DNA of 64,000 bases, taken from Algoriphagus taiwanensis (GTDB lineage: Bacteria > Bacteroidota > Bacteroidia > Cytophagales > Cyclobacteriaceae). Where the stretch lies: NCBI RefSeq assembly GCF_036245645.1, contig NZ_BTPE01000008.1, positions 124,001 to 188,000 of the forward strand. Reading direction: 5' to 3'. A program made the position numbers and the translations under genes. This document shows, one piece after another, positions 1 to 8,149 of the stretch (its first letter is position 1; the number at the start of each line of letters is the position of its first letter). The notes beneath the pieces were generated by a model. It was not told the origin of the DNA and did not search any database. It saw only the letters and a list, made by a program, of their open reading frames with translations.

Positions 1-1
1 C

Positions 2-232
2 GGAGCTTTAGGGATGGGGCTGGGCTGGGTAGGAATCAGTACCTATTTGGGACTTACCTCAGCCAGTGCACTTCCGGATCAAATGGGGGAGCTGATGGGG
101 CTTGGGTCTGGAATGACTTTGGTGGGTTTAGTCGGAGTTTTAGGATTTCTATTGGGAGGATTTAGTGGGCTGACTGGAGTTTTGTTTCGGAATTTGCTCA
201 GACCCACAGAAAAAAACATCTACCGTGGCTAG
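2..232 (+). CDS. C-terminal part of an unidentified glycine-rich membrane protein (cut by window edge)
   Basis: The reading frame is open from the first bases of the window and stops with TAG at 230-232, so this is the last 76 residues of a gene that begins upstream. An internal ATG at 14 could be mistaken for a start. The visible part is hydrophobic and very rich in Gly, Leu and Val, with two or three likely membrane segments and a short basic tail (RNLLRPTEKNIYRG). It does not match a family I recognise. About 85 bases separate it from the promoter of the next operon, so it is probably not part of the polysaccharide locus. Confidence 0.5.
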   Translation, partial: GALGMGLGWVGISTYLGLTSASALPDQMGELMGLGSGMTLVGLVGVLGFLLGGFSGLTGVLFRNLLRPTEKNIYRG

Positions 233-316
233 TATTTCCAACGAATAAATTCTGCTTTTTTCGGATTCTCAACCAATTCCATCGGATTCTCAATTCCTAA
301 GGTAATTTAACGCCTA

Positions 317-360
317 TTGTTTTTACGAAAGTTAAGAATGAGTACCTTTGTTGCTCATTT
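317..360 (+). promoter_or_regulatory. Operon 1 promoter with palindromic operator
   Basis: TTG at 317-319, a 23-base spacer and TACCTTTG at 343-350 match the Bacteroidota consensus TTG-N(17-23)-TAnnTTTG. The -7 box lies inside the inverted repeat AATGAG-N11-CTCATT at 337-359. Nearly the same 24-base sequence (20 of 24 identical) covers the -7 box of the operon 2 promoter at 21448-21471. The start of the regulator gene is only 20 bases downstream of the -7 box, which suggests autoregulation. Confidence 0.75.
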
Positions 361-369
361 GGATTTTTT

Positions 370-888
370 ATGCTCGAATCACTCATCACATCCAAAACCA
401 GACTCAAGCTTCTGATTAAATTTTTTGTGAATTCACAAAATCACAGTCACTTACGTGGTTTGGCAGATGAGTTTGGTGAATCCACCAATGCCATCCGAAA
501 GGAACTCAACAATCTTACCCAAGCGGGTATTTTGGTTCGTCACTCAGATAAAAACAAAATTGAGTATCAGGCTAACGTAAAGCATCCGTTTTATACCAAC
601 ATCCGGGATATCATCCGGAAGTATTTGGGGTTGGATATGCTTTTGGAAAATATCCTGGAAAGAATGGGAGCTGTGGAGCAAGTGGTTTTGACAGGGGACA
701 TTGCCCGGGGTAGCGATACGGGTACCATTGACGTAGTGGTCAGCGGGGAAAATCTAAATGATGAATACATCAATCATCTCACCAAAAGAATAGAAGAACT
801 GATCGATCGTAAAGTAATCTTTACGCTTTCGACAGGTCGTACTTCGGTGGGTGGTCTTGTACTTTTTGACAGGGAAGCGGGAATCTGA
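370..888 (+). CDS. Winged-helix regulator fused to a nucleotidyltransferase-fold domain, likely controller of both polysaccharide operons
   Basis: This 172-residue protein has an N-terminal winged helix-turn-helix of ArsR/MarR style (about residues 1-75, with a recognition-helix region near ESTNAIRKELNNL). A second domain (about 95-170) resembles the minimal nucleotidyltransferase fold: VLTGDIARGSDTGTIDVVV parallels the family motif GSxARG...SDIDLLV. The usual GS is GD and the first catalytic Asp is replaced by Thr, so catalysis looks lost and a ligand-sensing role is more likely. It is the first gene of operon 1, directly behind a palindromic operator that recurs at the operon 2 promoter. 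Proteins of this type are common at the head of Bacteroidota polysaccharide loci. DNA binding to the palindrome is my inference. Confidence 0.8.
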   Translation: MLESLITSKTRLKLLIKFFVNSQNHSHLRGLADEFGESTNAIRKELNNLTQAGILVRHSDKNKIEYQANVKHPFYTNIRDIIRKYLGLDMLLENILERMGAVEQVVLTGDIARGSDTGTIDVVVSGENLNDEYINHLTKRIEELIDRKVIFTLSTGRTSVGGLVLFDREAGI

Positions 889-923
889 TTTTTTGGATTT
901 CCGATTTACTGCTAGGTCCAATA

Positions 924-947
924 TGGGACTGAAAGGGCGAAGCTGTA
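924..947 (+). promoter_or_regulatory. 24-base leader element, copy 1 (possible ops-like antitermination site)
   Basis: A 24-base sequence with core GGGACTGAAAGGGCGAAGC lies between the regulator gene and the first export gene. An identical copy occurs at 21563-21586 in the leader of operon 2. In both places the bases just upstream can form a short stem with the element: GTCC/GGAC here and AGTC/GACT in copy 2, using different bases. The GGGCG-AAGC part loosely resembles the GGGCGGTAGC of the JUMPStart/ops sequence bound by RfaH-type NusG paralogues. No NusG paralogue is encoded in this window. Confidence 0.55.
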
Positions 948-1035
948 TCCAATTGGTAGTTTTCTACAGGATTTTATGCAATTTTAGCCTTGTTTCGAAA
1001 TTAGAATTAGGACATACTTTCAACACGGGAAGAAT

Positions 1036-3648
1036 TTGAAAAAAATAATTGGATTTCTTTTGCTGTTTTTGAGCTTGACTTTGGCCGGATTTGCCCAAAA
1101 TCTAAGCAACCTCAGCACTCTAAGGGTAGATAATCTCTCTGATGCTCAAATCGAACAGTTGATCAAAAGAGCTGAGTCAAGTGGACTCACTCCCACTCAA
1201 TTGGAGGCCATGGCTAGAGAGCAAGGTCTTTCACCAATTGAAGCAGCAAAGCTTAGGGAACGAATTAACAATCTCCAAAGAAGAACACAGTCTTCCAATC
1301 CAGGGTCTGCTTCCATAGGAAATAGAAATATGAATGGAAGTATGATGACCAATGACCCTTTTGATTCCATTCGGAGAGCGGATCCCTATTTTGACCTGAC
1401 CCCATTCCAAAAGAAGATTTTTGGTTACAAGCTTTTCCATAACAGAAACTTGGATTTTAATCCCAGTCTGAATTTACCAACCCCCCAAGGGTATGTGATT
1501 GGTGCAGGTGACCAGCTCCTTGTAGATGTATATGGTGCTTCTCAACAATCATTTGATCTCACAGTCAGTCCTGAAGGCAGGGTTTTGATCCCTAATATTG
1601 GGCCAGTTCAGGTAGGTGGTAGTACAATCGAAGCAGCTACCTCAAGATTAAAAGGTTCTCTTAGTAGAATTTACTCGGGTTTATCCGGAAGCAACCCCAA
1701 TACCTTTTTGGAGATCAGACTTGGAAATATCCGCTCGATCAAGGTCTCCATGGTCGGAGAATTGACCAAGCCGGGTACATACACACTTCCATCTTTTGCC
1801 ACGGTGTTTAATGGGCTTTTTGCTGCAGGTGGTCCAAATGAAAACGGAGCTTTCAGAAACATTCAGGTATATAGGGACAGCCGATTGGTGGCCACGGTTG
1901 ATATTTATGAGTTTTTGGCCAAAGGAGAACAATCCTCCAATATTACTCTACAGGATAATGATGTGGTCATAGTGCCCCCGGTACAAGCTCGGGTGGAGAT
2001 CGTGGGGCCTGTCCGTAGAGAAGGTTTTTTTGAGGTAAAACCCAATGAGTCTCTACAGGACCTGTATATCTATACTGGTGGGTTTTTACCCACAGCCTAC
2101 AAAGAAAGGATCACCGTGAGGAGATTTGAAAATAACCTAAGAAAGGTATTGGATGTAGTCCAGGCTGATTTCGGAAGCTTTTCTCCCAAAGACGGCGATG
2201 AAATTCTCATCAGCGAGTCCATAAACCGATACACTAATCGTGTACAGATTTCAGGGGCGGTTTTCCAGCCGGGAGAGTATTCTTTGGAGGAGGGAAGCTT
2301 GACCGTGTCCCAACTAGTCAAAAGAGCGGAAGGCCTAAAGCCAGAGGCATTTGTGACTCGAGCTACCTTGTATAGAACCAATTCTGACTTAACTCTTGGA
2401 GCAGAAAGTATTGATTTGAAGGGAATTTTGGATGGAACTTCTCAGGATGTAGATCTCAGAAATGAAGATTTATTATTTATCCCTAGCCGATATGAGATAC
2501 AGGAGGAGTTTTATGTGAAAATTTCCGGTGAAATTAATTTGCCGGGTACCTATCCTTATGCTTCAGAAATGACTGTGGGCGATTTGATTTTGAGATCAGG
2601 TGGGCTTTTGCAGTCAGCAACCAATTCATCTATAGAAATAGCTAGGAGGGTCAGAGATGCCAGTTCTGGTAAGATTGCAGAGATTCTTACCCTTTCAATC
2701 AATTCGGATTTAAGTCTTTCTGAAGAAGAGAAAAACCTTTCCCTTCAGCCATTTGATCATGTTTTCATTAGAAGAAGCCCTGGTTTTGAACGAGAGCAGC
2801 TAGTTAGGGTTACTGGAGAGGTGATTTATCCAGGGGATTTTGCGATATCCGGTGCAAATGAGCGAATCTCTGATGTGATCAGAAGAGCAGGTGGGTTAAA
2901 TCAATTTGCCTATCCAAGAGGAGCAAACTTGATCAGGAGAACGGTTTATTATAAGGGCATGACCGAGGAAGAAATCAAGGAAATGTTGATGAAAGAGATT
3001 CGTTCAAAGCTTGACCCTGAAAAGAACAGAGAAATCAATGAAGCTGAAAACATCCTTTTTGAAAGACTTAATAACAAGCTCCTAGAATTGGAAGAAACTA
3101 AACTTGAACGGTCTAGATTAGCCGCTGAAAAGCGTCTGGACCAACTCAATGTGATGGATAGTCTTAGGTTGGATTCTGCTCTCAACGCAGTTAGGCTTAA
3201 AGAGCAGGATTTGGTAGGGATAGATTTGGAAGCGATTTTGGCCAATCCTGGGGGACCTGAGGATTTGATTTTGCAGGAAGGGGATATCATTCAGATACCC
3301 AAGCAGCTTCAGACTGTCCGAATGGTAGGGGAGGTACTTTTGCCCACCACTACCCGTTTTGTGAAAACACAAGGCCTTAGAAGTTATATCTCCAAAGCGG
3401 GAGGGTTTTCGGAAAACGCCAGGAAAAGCAAGACATATGTCATTTATGCCAACGGAGATGCCCGAAGGACACATTCTTTCTTTGGAATTAAATTTTATCC
3501 GAGGGTCGAACCGGGGGCTGAAATTGTAGTACCTGAAAAACCGGTCAGAGAGAGAATCACAACGGCAGGCTGGATCGGTTTAGCATCCAGTTTGGCAACA
3601 GTTGCCATCTTGATTCAAACTATTGTTAATAATTCAAATAATAATTAA
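1036..3648 (+). CDS. Large SLBB-domain polysaccharide export protein (outer-membrane/periplasmic exporter)
   Basis: This 870-residue protein starts with TTG followed by a lysine-rich signal peptide (KKIIGFLLLFLSLTLAGFAQ). A Poly_export domain lies near residues 150-235 (VIGAGDQLLVDVYG). It is followed by a series of about six SLBB-like beta-grasp repeats, each opening with a V-x-V/I-x-G-x-V...PG pattern near residues 237, 321, 404, 494, 592 and 761. A charged coiled-coil insert sits at about 655-725 and a C-terminal hydrophobic helix at about 845-866. This is the architecture of the long Bacteroidota relatives of Wza, which form the export channel for capsule or exopolysaccharide. It lacks a lipobox, unlike the second exporter at 22992. 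The next gene follows after 6 bases. Confidence 0.9.
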   Translation: MKKIIGFLLLFLSLTLAGFAQNLSNLSTLRVDNLSDAQIEQLIKRAESSGLTPTQLEAMAREQGLSPIEAAKLRERINNLQRRTQSSNPGSASIGNRNMNGSMMTNDPFDSIRRADPYFDLTPFQKKIFGYKLFHNRNLDFNPSLNLPTPQGYVIGAGDQLLVDVYGASQQSFDLTVSPEGRVLIPNIGPVQVGGSTIEAATSRLKGSLSRIYSGLSGSNPNTFLEIRLGNIRSIKVSMVGELTKPGTYTLPSFATVFNGLFAAGGPNENGAFRNIQVYRDSRLVATVDIYEFLAKGEQSSNITLQDNDVVIVPPVQARVEIVGPVRREGFFEVKPNESLQDLYIYTGGFLPTAYKERITVRRFENNLRKVLDVVQADFGSFSPKDGDEILISESINRYTNRVQISGAVFQPGEYSLEEGSLTVSQLVKRAEGLKPEAFVTRATLYRTNSDLTLGAESIDLKGILDGTSQDVDLRNEDLLFIPSRYEIQEEFYVKISGEINLPGTYPYASEMTVGDLILRSGGLLQSATNSSIEIARRVRDASSGKIAEILTLSINSDLSLSEEEKNLSLQPFDHVFIRRSPGFEREQLVRVTGEVIYPGDFAISGANERISDVIRRAGGLNQFAYPRGANLIRRTVYYKGMTEEEIKEMLMKEIRSKLDPEKNREINEAENILFERLNNKLLELEETKLERSRLAAEKRLDQLNVMDSLRLDSALNAVRLKEQDLVGIDLEAILANPGGPEDLILQEGDIIQIPKQLQTVRMVGEVLLPTTTRFVKTQGLRSYISKAGGFSENARKSKTYVIYANGDARRTHSFFGIKFYPRVEPGAEIVVPEKPVRERITTAGWIGLASSLATVAILIQTIVNNSNNN

Positions 3649-3654
3649 AGGCTT

Positions 3655-4974
3655 ATGAAAATTACTGTGGTAGGTACTGGCTATGTCGGATTGGTATCCG
3701 GAGCTTGTTTCGCAGATGTGGGGATCGAAGTTACCTGCGTGGACATCGACCAAAAGAAAATTGATAAACTCAAAAATGGCATCATGCCGATTTATGAGCC
3801 TGGTTTGGAGGAAATTGTAGTCCGAAATTATAAAAGTGGCCGTCTCCACTTCAGCACAGACTTAGGGGAAGCCATCCAAGGAGCTGAGGTTGCATTTATT
3901 GCTGTGGGAACCCCTCCTGGAGAGGATGGCTCAGCTGATCTCAAGTACGTTCTTGCTGTTGCCGATGAAATCGGCAGAAAAATGACAGATTACATTGTTG
4001 TGGCGACCAAGAGTACAGTCCCTGTGACCACAGGAGAAAAGGTAAGAGGTGCCATCAAGGCTGCTTTGGAGAAAAGAGGCTCCGATCTACCGTTTGCAGT
4101 AGCATCTAATCCTGAATTTCTCAAGGAAGGTGCTGCAGTGGAGGATTTCCTCAGACCGGACCGAATTGTAATCGGAGTAGATGATGAGCGGGCTGAGAAA
4201 ATTATGCAGAGACTCTACAAACCTTTCCAGCTCAGCGGGGAACGTATCATATACATGGATATTCCCTCTGCTGAGATGACCAAGTATGCAGCCAATGCCA
4301 TGCTTGCCACCAAGATTTCTTTTATGAATGACATTGCCAACCTCTGCGAACGAGTAGGGGCAGATGCCAATATGGTGAGAAAGGGAATCGGTTCTGATCC
4401 TAGAATCGGCAATAAATTCATTTATCCAGGTGTAGGATATGGAGGTTCTTGTTTTCCCAAAGATGTGAAAGCGATTATCAAAACAGCCAAAGAATATGGG
4501 TATGATCTTCGCGTACTGCAATCTGTAGAGGATGTAAATGATGATCAAAAGCACATTTTAGCTTCCAAGGTCAAGGCTCATTTTGGTGAAGATTTAAGCG
4601 GGATGACTTTTGCCATGTGGGGTTTGAGTTTCAAGCCCAATACCGACGATATGCGGGAATCTCCTGCAGCAGTCATCATCGATGAGTTGAGAGCCGCTGG
4701 CGCCAAGGTTAAAGCCTACGATCCCAAAGCGATGGAAGAGGCCAAAGCGCATTACATTTTCGATAAGGTAACCTATTGTAATGATGCATATGACGCTTGT
4801 GTGGATGCTGATGCATTGTTGCTGGTGACGGAATGGTCCGAATTTAGAATTCCAAGCTGGGAGGCGATTGGTAAGCTTCTGAAGAATAAAGTAGTATTTG
4901 ACGGAAGAAATATTTACGATAAAAAGTACCTGTCTACGCTCGGTTTTGTGCATTACGGAATTGGGTCTAAGTAA
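3655..4974 (+). CDS. ugd: UDP-glucose 6-dehydrogenase family protein
   Basis: This 439-residue enzyme should oxidise a UDP-hexose, most likely UDP-glucose, to the uronic acid using two NAD+. The N-terminal Rossmann motif VVGTGYVGLVSG is followed by an acidic residue after beta-2 (VDID). The central motif GVGYGGSCFPKD supplies the catalytic cysteine at residue 266. The C-terminal domain carries the family WGLSFKPNTDDMRESP stretch. Length and motifs are typical and complete. It provides an acidic sugar for the polymer. A strong hairpin followed by Ts separates it from the next gene, so the first genes of the operon may be transcribed at a higher level than the rest. Confidence 0.93.
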   Translation: MKITVVGTGYVGLVSGACFADVGIEVTCVDIDQKKIDKLKNGIMPIYEPGLEEIVVRNYKSGRLHFSTDLGEAIQGAEVAFIAVGTPPGEDGSADLKYVLAVADEIGRKMTDYIVVATKSTVPVTTGEKVRGAIKAALEKRGSDLPFAVASNPEFLKEGAAVEDFLRPDRIVIGVDDERAEKIMQRLYKPFQLSGERIIYMDIPSAEMTKYAANAMLATKISFMNDIANLCERVGADANMVRKGIGSDPRIGNKFIYPGVGYGGSCFPKDVKAIIKTAKEYGYDLRVLQSVEDVNDDQKHILASKVKAHFGEDLSGMTFAMWGLSFKPNTDDMRESPAAVIIDELRAAGAKVKAYDPKAMEEAKAHYIFDKVTYCNDAYDACVDADALLLVTEWSEFRIPSWEAIGKLLKNKVVFDGRNIYDKKYLSTLGFVHYGIGSK

Positions 4975-4988
4975 CAGATTACAAATGA

Positions 4989-5025
4989 TGTTCCCTGAGA
5001 ATAGCTCGGGGAACACTTTTTATTT
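4989..5025 (+). terminator. Intrinsic-terminator-like hairpin inside operon 1
   Basis: TGTTCCCTGAG (4989-4999) pairs over all 11 positions, one of them G-U, with CTCGGGGAACA (5005-5015). The loop is AATAG, and a T-rich run follows (CTTTTTATTTATT). It sits just before the ATG at 5029, in the only sizeable gap early in the operon. It would reduce transcription into the next genes unless RNA polymerase is modified. A role as an RNA-stability hairpin protecting the upstream mRNA is also possible. Confidence 0.7.
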
Positions 5026-5028
5026 ATT

Positions 5029-5634
5029 ATGGTAATAGCAGGTGCAGGAGGTCATGGTCAGGAAGTTTTTCAACTTTTGGTAAACCAAGGGTTTGAACCT
5101 GAAGGCTTAATATTTTTTGATGAAGACGTGACTAAAAAAGGCAGGAGAATAGGAGGAACTGAGATAATTACAGACTGGGATACTTTAAATAAGGAGATTG
5201 AAAAAGATCCTAGATTCTGCCTTGGGGTAGGTAACCCGGAATCAAGACAAAACCTAACACAAAAGATTGAGAATCTTGGAGGTAGGCTATTTGGTCTAAA
5301 AGGATCGTTTTTGGATTCATTTTATAATGTCCCCGTCGAGTTTGATCAAATGTCATTTACATTCATTGGTCCTTCAACAAAAATTGGAAAAGGGGTACTT
5401 ATCAACACTCGAGCGAATGTACATCACGGAGTGGAAATAGGTGATTTTTCGGAGATCGGACCTGGAGCTCTCCTTTTGGGAGAAGTAAAAATCGGAAATA
5501 TGTGTCGTATTGGAGCGGGGGCTATAGTCCTTCCTGGTGTGATTCTTGGCAATCGAGTCATTGTAGGAGCAGGAGCAGTGGTAACAAAGAATAGAATTAC
5601 TCAAGGAACAATAAAGGGGATTCCGGCAAAATGA
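5029..5634 (+). CDS. PglD/NeuD-family sugar O- or N-acetyltransferase
   Basis: This 201-residue protein has an N-terminal Rossmann-like half (VIAGAGGHGQEV, residues 2-13) that typically binds the nucleotide-sugar substrate. A C-terminal left-handed beta-helix of hexapeptide repeats follows (for example GVEIGDFSEIGPGALL, then IGAGAIVLPGVILGNRVIV), which binds acetyl-CoA. This is the layout of PglD, PerB and NeuD. The aminotransferase two genes downstream makes a PglD-like job, N-acetylating a 4-amino sugar, more likely than sialate O-acetylation. However, a nonulosonate pathway is also present further on in operon 2. The stop overlaps the next start (ATGA). Confidence 0.85.
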   Translation: MVIAGAGGHGQEVFQLLVNQGFEPEGLIFFDEDVTKKGRRIGGTEIITDWDTLNKEIEKDPRFCLGVGNPESRQNLTQKIENLGGRLFGLKGSFLDSFYNVPVEFDQMSFTFIGPSTKIGKGVLINTRANVHHGVEIGDFSEIGPGALLLGEVKIGNMCRIGAGAIVLPGVILGNRVIVGAGAVVTKNRITQGTIKGIPAK

Positions 5635-7070
5635 GCTTAAAAGCAAAAACTATTACCGGATTTTTTTGGAGTTTGAGTCAGCAGTTTGGGGTCCAGATTA
5701 CTTCGATTGTTGTTACCGTTTTTTTAGCTCGAATTTTAGAACCATCGGATTTCGGGTTAATTGGAATGCTTGCTGTATTTATGGCATTGGGAAATAGTCT
5801 GATTGATGCAGGGATGACTTCCAGTTTGATTCGAACCAAAGATGCCGACCAGAGAGATTATTCTACGGTTTTCTTCATCAACTTGATTGTAGGCATACTC
5901 GTCTATGCAATCATGGTCGCTTGTTCAGGCTTTATCAGTCAATTTTTTGATCAGCCTGAACTAGAACATATTGTTAAAATTTACTGTCTGACTTTTGTTA
6001 TTTATCCTTTTTCGGCTGTTCAGCGAACCCGCTTGGTCAAAATGATGGATTTTAAGACCGAAATGAAAATCACGATTCCTTCAACCCTCTTAGGAGGCAT
6101 TACAGGTTTGGTTTTAGCTTTTCAGGGATACGGGGTTTGGTCTTTGGTAGCAATGAACCTTCTTCAAAATCTTCTTCTGAGCATCCAATTTTGGATCTAT
6201 TCCAAATGGAGACCTTCTTTGCTATTGGATTGGTCTTTATTCAAGAAGCACTTTGATTATGGGGCAAAGCTTACCTTAGCAGGGATAATCAATTCTGTTT
6301 TTTCCAATATTTATCATTTAGTCATCGGGAAATATTACCCATTGGCTCAATTAGGGTATTACACCAAAGCGGATTCTTTGAAGCAAATTCCAGTAAAAAA
6401 CATTTCGACTACACTTTCCAAGGTGACTTTTCCGTTGTTTTCTGAGATTCAGGATGACGATGCGCGACTGAAGGTGGCCTATAAGCGAATCATGCAACAG
6501 GTTTTGTTTTGGCTGACTCCAGTCATGGCACTTTCCGCTGTTTTGGCAGAGCCCTTATTCAGAATCGTTTTGACAGAAAAGTGGCTTCCTGCCGTTCCTT
6601 ATTTTCAAATCCTGTGTTTTATCGGTTTGATGTTTCCGGTTCACTCTTACAACTTAAATATTTTAAAAGTGAAGGGAAGGAGTGATTTGTTTCTAAAACT
6701 TGAGATTATCAAAAAATCACTTACCCTCATCGGCATCGTCCTTGCTCTTCCCTATGGTATATTTGCTTTGCTTTGGACTCAGGTAATTTTAAATCTTGTG
6801 GCATTTGGAATCAATTCTTTCTACAGTGGGAGATTTATAGATTATCATGTGTTTAAACAAATTCAGGATATATTTCCCATTTTCTTTGTTGGAGCATTGT
6901 CGGCATTGGGGTCTTGGTTATTGATGGATTGGGTTCAAAATATCCCTTTCCTGGATTGGATTCACCTGATTGGTGGAGGATTGATTGGAATGATAATTTA
7001 TTTCTTGATTATGTGGGGAGCTAAGTCTGAGCCATTTATTGATTTTAGGAGAATTATACTGAAGAGATGA
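5631..7070 (+). CDS. Polysaccharide repeat-unit flippase, MOP superfamily (Wzx/WzxC-like)
   Basis: This 479-residue integral membrane protein has about 12-14 hydrophobic segments. It starts with the typical amphipathic SLKAKTITGFFWSLSQQFG followed by a first helix and ARILEPSDFGLIGML, which is characteristic of the PST/WzxC branch of lipopolysaccharide and exopolysaccharide transporters. It should move undecaprenyl-diphosphate-linked repeat units across the inner membrane. It overlaps both neighbours by 4 bases (ATGA), so it is translationally coupled. A different type of transporter, an ABC protein, is encoded in operon 2 at 26219. Confidence 0.9.
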   Translation: MSLKAKTITGFFWSLSQQFGVQITSIVVTVFLARILEPSDFGLIGMLAVFMALGNSLIDAGMTSSLIRTKDADQRDYSTVFFINLIVGILVYAIMVACSGFISQFFDQPELEHIVKIYCLTFVIYPFSAVQRTRLVKMMDFKTEMKITIPSTLLGGITGLVLAFQGYGVWSLVAMNLLQNLLLSIQFWIYSKWRPSLLLDWSLFKKHFDYGAKLTLAGIINSVFSNIYHLVIGKYYPLAQLGYYTKADSLKQIPVKNISTTLSKVTFPLFSEIQDDDARLKVAYKRIMQQVLFWLTPVMALSAVLAEPLFRIVLTEKWLPAVPYFQILCFIGLMFPVHSYNLNILKVKGRSDLFLKLEIIKKSLTLIGIVLALPYGIFALLWTQVILNLVAFGINSFYSGRFIDYHVFKQIQDIFPIFFVGALSALGSWLLMDWVQNIPFLDWIHLIGGGLIGMIIYFLIMWGAKSEPFIDFRRIILKR

Positions 7071-8149
7071 TACCCGTTACCAAACCTTATTTACCCCCTT
7101 TGTCTGAATATCAGGAATACCTCGAGGGGATTTGGAAAAGACAATGGTTGACCAATAACGGTCCATTAGTCAATGAATTGGAGCTGAAGGTTTCAGATTA
7201 TCTGAATGTGAATAATTTCCTGTTTATGTCAAATGGGACTATAGCACTACAGATAGCAATTAAAGCTTTGGGATTAAAAGGGGAGATAATCACCACTCCA
7301 TTTTCTTATGTGGCTACTACAAGTAGTATAGTTTGGGAAGGTTGCAAACCTATCTTTGTTGACATTGATCCAAAAACACTGAATATTGATCCCAAAAAAA
7401 TTGAAGAGGCAATTTCTGAAAATACCTCTGCGATATTGGCAACGCACGTCTATGGGAACCCCTGTGATGTAGAAGCAATTCAAAAGCTAGCCACCAAATA
7501 TAAGCTGAAAGTAATCTACGATGGGGCGCACGCCTTTGGGGTCACTTTCAAGAAAAAGTCAATTTTTTGCTTTGGAGATATTTCCACAGTTAGTTTTCAC
7601 GCCACAAAACTTTTTCATACGATAGAAGGCGGCGGGGTTTTTTCCTGTTCCTCTGAGCTGATTCAAACCATGGCTTATCAGCGAAATTTTGGGCATGATG
7701 GTCCCGAAGCTTTCCAAGGCTTGGGGATCAATGGTAAAAACTCTGAATTTCATGCCGCTATGGGCTTGGTTATCCTGAAAAAAATGGATTCTATTGTCGC
7801 GAAGCGTAAAGAACTATCCGAGTACTATGATAACCGACTGGCTGATTTGGGATTGCAGAAGCCCCAAATCAATAACCAGACTGAGTATAATTATGGATAT
7901 TACCCGGTTATTTTTTCTAGCGAAGAACAAATGCTTCGATGTATTAAGAAGCTGAACAGATCTGAAATTTTTCCTAGGAGGTATTTTCACCCTAGTTTGG
8001 ACCAATTGCCCTATGTAGATAAAGCAGAGATTCCAAACACGGAATCTATTTCCAGACGAATTCTTTGTTTGCCTTTGTACTATGAGCTTTCATTTGAAGA
8101 AGTTGATTTAATTTGCCGCCTTATAAAATCAGTCTGGGATAATGGGTGA
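7067..8149 (+). CDS. DegT/DnrJ/EryC1/StrS-family sugar aminotransferase
   Basis: This 360-residue PLP enzyme would add an amino group to a nucleotide-linked keto sugar. The PLP-binding lysine is K181 within SFHATKLFHTIEGGG, and YDGAHAFG supplies the Asp that contacts the pyridine ring. Length and fold type I motifs are normal. It follows the flippase by ATGA overlap, and the PglD-like acetyltransferase is two genes upstream. That suggests a 4-acetamido-4,6-dideoxy sugar such as N-acetylated viosamine or bacillosamine type. The matching 4,6-dehydratase is not in this window, so the exact substrate is unknown. Confidence 0.88.
   Translation: MIPVTKPYLPPLSEYQEYLEGIWKRQWLTNNGPLVNELELKVSDYLNVNNFLFMSNGTIALQIAIKALGLKGEIITTPFSYVATTSSIVWEGCKPIFVDIDPKTLNIDPKKIEEAISENTSAILATHVYGNPCDVEAIQKLATKYKLKVIYDGAHAFGVTFKKKSIFCFGDISTVSFHATKLFHTIEGGGVFSCSSELIQTMAYQRNFGHDGPEAFQGLGINGKNSEFHAAMGLVILKKMDSIVAKRKELSEYYDNRLADLGLQKPQINNQTEYNYGYYPVIFSSEEQMLRCIKKLNRSEIFPRRYFHPSLDQLPYVDKAEIPNTESISRRILCLPLYYELSFEEVDLICRLIKSVWDNG

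Noticed and set aside
851..1039. 62-residue plus-strand frame after the regulator gene
   Set aside because: It overlaps the regulator end in another frame, contains the 24-base leader element and has no protein-like features.
4087..4554. 155-residue frame on the minus strand opposite the UDP-glucose dehydrogenase
   Set aside because: Antisense shadow of a conserved enzyme gene with no independent signal or domain.
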